Shown here: positions 4,581-6,249 of the stretch, piece after piece
How positions within the stretch are numbered: position 1 is the stretch's first letter
Layout of the letters: each line of letters opens with the position of its first letter
Source of the DNA: Candidatus Latescibacterota bacterium
GTDB taxonomy: Bacteria > JAAXHH01 > JACQVL01
DNA length: 6,249 nt
Assembly (NCBI GenBank): GCA_016209865.1
Contig: JACQVL010000135.1
Span: 1-6,249 of the forward strand
Reading direction: 5' to 3'
Made by a program: the position numbers and the translations under genes
Notes under the pieces: generated by a model
Seen by the model: the letters and a program-made list of their open reading frames with translations, nothing else
What the model was told of the DNA's origin: nothing
Databases searched by the model: none

Positions 4581-6249
4581 CTACACCTTGCGCTGCCGGC
4601 ATCGGGCGAGACTGAACGCCTGATGCCAGGTCGACTCGGCCCCCGGCCCCGTCGGGCTGACGAGCACCTCGACCAGGTAGGGGGCCCCTTCCTGTGTTAC
4701 CGCGATGCCGCGTTCGAGGGCGGCGCGGAGGTCGTCCGGCGTCGTCGCCCGTTCCCCTTCCACGCCCTGGCTCCGGGCAAGCTGGACGAAATCGATCGCC
4801 GGATCGCCTAAGTACATCCCGGCGTAGTGGCCGGTCTGCGCCATGTTCCCCCGGTACGCGGCGAAATTCTGCCGCACCGTCTGGTAGTTCAGGTTGTTCC
4901 AGATGAGGGTCAGGACGGGGACTTCGTACCGGGCCATCGTCCAGAACCCGGCGGCGCTGAACATCGTCGCCCCGTCCCCGATGTGGAGCACGACCTGGCG
5001 GTTCGGCTGGCCGAGTTTGGCCCCGATGGCCGCGCCAACCCCCCAGCCCAGGCTGCTGCCGCTGTTGGCGACCCGCATCTTCGCCCCCGACCCGTACCGG
5101 AGGAGCACTCCGGACACGCTGGACGCGTCGTGGCTGAAGTTCTCGTGCACGGTGATCGCCTCCGGGTCGAGCCTCTGTTCGACCAGCATCGCCACCTCAT
5201 CCGGGTGCATCGGATGGCGTCCACAACAGCGCTGAACCTGGGCCTCGGCCTGCCGGCGGTATCCCGCAACCTCGGCGGTCAGGGCGTCGTACCGGGCGGC
5301 CCGGATTCGGGCGAACCGATCCGGCGTCGCCAGACTCCGGACGGCGTCGAGCAGGTCGGCCAGGGCGTCGTTGACATCCGCGATCACCGTCAGGTCGATC
5401 GGTCTCACCCGGTCTCTCTCGTTCGCGTCAAGTCCGATCGTCACGTGCTTCGCGTTCTTCGGCGGCCACGGGGTTGATGCGGGGCCTGCGTCATCCGGGA
5501 GCGCGCTGTCGAGGCCAAGCCCCAGGACGACATCGCACTGCGCGAGGGGAGTCGAGCCAGGGCTGCGGAGTGCCTGCATCAACGTTTTCTTGTGGTAGAA
5601 GAGCGGGTACTGAGTCGGGAACCCGCTCCCCCGGAAGAAATACCCCGTCCAGTCGGTGACCGGGACGCCCAAGAGGCCGGCCAGTTCGACCGCCTGCGCG
5701 ACGGCGCCGGCGGCCTGGAGCTGGGGACCGACGACGAGCAGCGGCTGTGCCCCCTCGATCAACCACCGGGCCGCCTGCTCGACCTGCGTGGTGTCCGGGC
5801 GTACGGACGGCCGCGAAGGGACAGGGGGATAGTCGAATACCTCGGCTGTCACGCCCGGCTTGCTGAGCGCGTAGTCCGCGAACGCGACGTACACCGGGCC
5901 GGTCGGCGGAGTGGCGGCGAACTTGAACGCCCGGCGGAGGGCGGGCGGGATGCTGGCGGCGTCCCGCACCTCCCAGGAGAGTTTCGTGAACGGCTTGATG
6001 ACATCCACCTGATCCGACCCCGGGCGCGGGGCGAGATCGACATCATCGCACCGTAAGGCCGGGTCGACCAGGCCTGCCGTGACGACGATCCCGGCCCGAT
6101 CCCGGTGCGCGTTGTAGAGCTGGCCGCTCATCTGGGCGGTGCCCACGATCGCGTGCACGTTGACGAACGCGGGCTTGCCCGTCGCCTGGTGGTAGCCGTG
6201 CGCCATCGAGATGACGATGCCTTCGTGCAGCCCGATGATGAGCGGGAGA
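4581..6249 (-). CDS. ThDP-dependent 2-oxo-acid decarboxylase-like enzyme, N terminus cut by window edge
   Basis: The frame is open through the right edge: the 14 codons before ATG 6206 read LPLIIGLHEGIVIS, the conserved N-terminal segment with the ThDP-activating glutamate, so 6206 is not the start. In the 555-residue fragment that Glu is residue 9; H32 (VNVHAIVG) sits 23 residues on, exactly the Glu47-His70 spacing of Pseudomonas benzoylformate decarboxylase. The Pyr domain is roughly 1-130, the central domain about 145-310 and the PP domain about 345-530, with the ThDP/Mg motif GDG (424-426) to NN (451-452). By comparison about 38 residues are missing. The family includes benzoylformate decarboxylase, acetolactate synthase and related lyases; the short LHEG/VNVH signature is closer to the decarboxylase side, but BFD's His281 has no evident counterpart, so the substrate is unknown. 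Cytoplasmic, probably tetrameric as in relatives. First visible gene of a probable operon with the phosphatase. Confidence 0.9.
   Translation of the reverse strand, partial: LPLIIGLHEGIVISMAHGYHQATGKPAFVNVHAIVGTAQMSGQLYNAHRDRAGIVVTAGLVDPALRCDDVDLAPRPGSDQVDVIKPFTKLSWEVRDAASIPPALRRAFKFAATPPTGPVYVAFADYALSKPGVTAEVFDYPPVPSRPSVRPDTTQVEQAARWLIEGAQPLLVVGPQLQAAGAVAQAVELAGLLGVPVTDWTGYFFRGSGFPTQYPLFYHKKTLMQALRSPGSTPLAQCDVVLGLGLDSALPDDAGPASTPWPPKNAKHVTIGLDANERDRVRPIDLTVIADVNDALADLLDAVRSLATPDRFARIRAARYDALTAEVAGYRRQAEAQVQRCCGRHPMHPDEVAMLVEQRLDPEAITVHENFSHDASSVSGVLLRYGSGAKMRVANSGSSLGWGVGAAIGAKLGQPNRQVVLHIGDGATMFSAAGFWTMARYEVPVLTLIWNNLNYQTVRQNFAAYRGNMAQTGHYAGMYLGDPAIDFVQLARSQGVEGERATTPDDLRAALERGIAVTQEGAPYLVEVLVSPTGPGAESTWHQAFSLARCRQRKV

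Noticed and set aside
4552-4602. 17-residue N-terminal extension of the phosphatase
   Set aside because: It would overlap the ThDP enzyme gene and has a worse ribosome site than ATG 4551.
4827-5477. 216-codon plus-strand ORF
   Set aside because: Antisense shadow of the ThDP enzyme's central and PP domains; composition is Arg/Pro/Val-rich with no recognisable domain.
6204-6206. ATG 6206 as start of the ThDP enzyme
   Set aside because: The frame continues upstream through the conserved HEG segment with the catalytic glutamate to the window edge, so the gene is cut off, not started here.

Overview
The window is GC-rich (locally up to about 75 % by hand count) and all five confident genes lie on the minus strand, so transcription runs from the right edge to the left. 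The gene types (benzoylformate-decarboxylase/acetolactate-synthase-like ThDP enzyme, stand-alone SpoIIE/RsbU-type phosphatase, crotonase, ABC-F ATPase) and the dispersed palindromic intergenic repeats fit a free-living environmental bacterium with a GC-rich genome, of the kind seen in Nitrospirota, Methylomirabilota/NC10-type or deltaproteobacterial genomes. No phylogenetic marker is present, so this placement is a guess.

Layout in transcription order: (1) 6248-4581, a ThDP-dependent 2-oxo-acid decarboxylase-like enzyme whose N terminus lies beyond the right edge; (2) 4551-3760, a small PP2C-family (SpoIIE-type) serine phosphatase 29 nt downstream, probably in the same operon; (3) a roughly 360-nt intergenic region with a large imperfect inverted repeat (3656-3720), a strong sigma70-type promoter (-35 at 3538-3543, -10 at 3515-3520) and a perfect 13-bp palindrome in the resulting 5' UTR (3430-3459); (4) 3401-2622, an enoyl-CoA hydratase with both catalytic glutamates; (5) 2614-2240 (or 2560-2240), a small, less GC-rich gene of unknown function only 7 nt downstream, presumably cotranscribed with the hydratase; (6) a hairpin plus a nine-codon leader ORF with a very good Shine-Dalgarno just ahead of (7) 2152-218, an ABC-F ATPase with Uup-like architecture; (8) 1-217, a left flank without a confident gene, holding a heptamer tandem repeat and a questionable 51-codon ORF.

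The genes do not form a recognisable single pathway. The hydratase and the decarboxylase-like enzyme both act on carboxylic or acyl substrates, but they are separated by a promoter and a repeat. The ABC-F protein should act on the ribosome. The points most worth a second look are the leader-ORF/hairpin arrangement at the ABC-F start, which looks like a possible translation-linked attenuator; the unknown small protein with an A7C6 tract right after its first start codon; and the orphan phosphatase beside the ThDP enzyme. I see no CRISPR array, tRNA, rRNA, transposase or complete mobile element.
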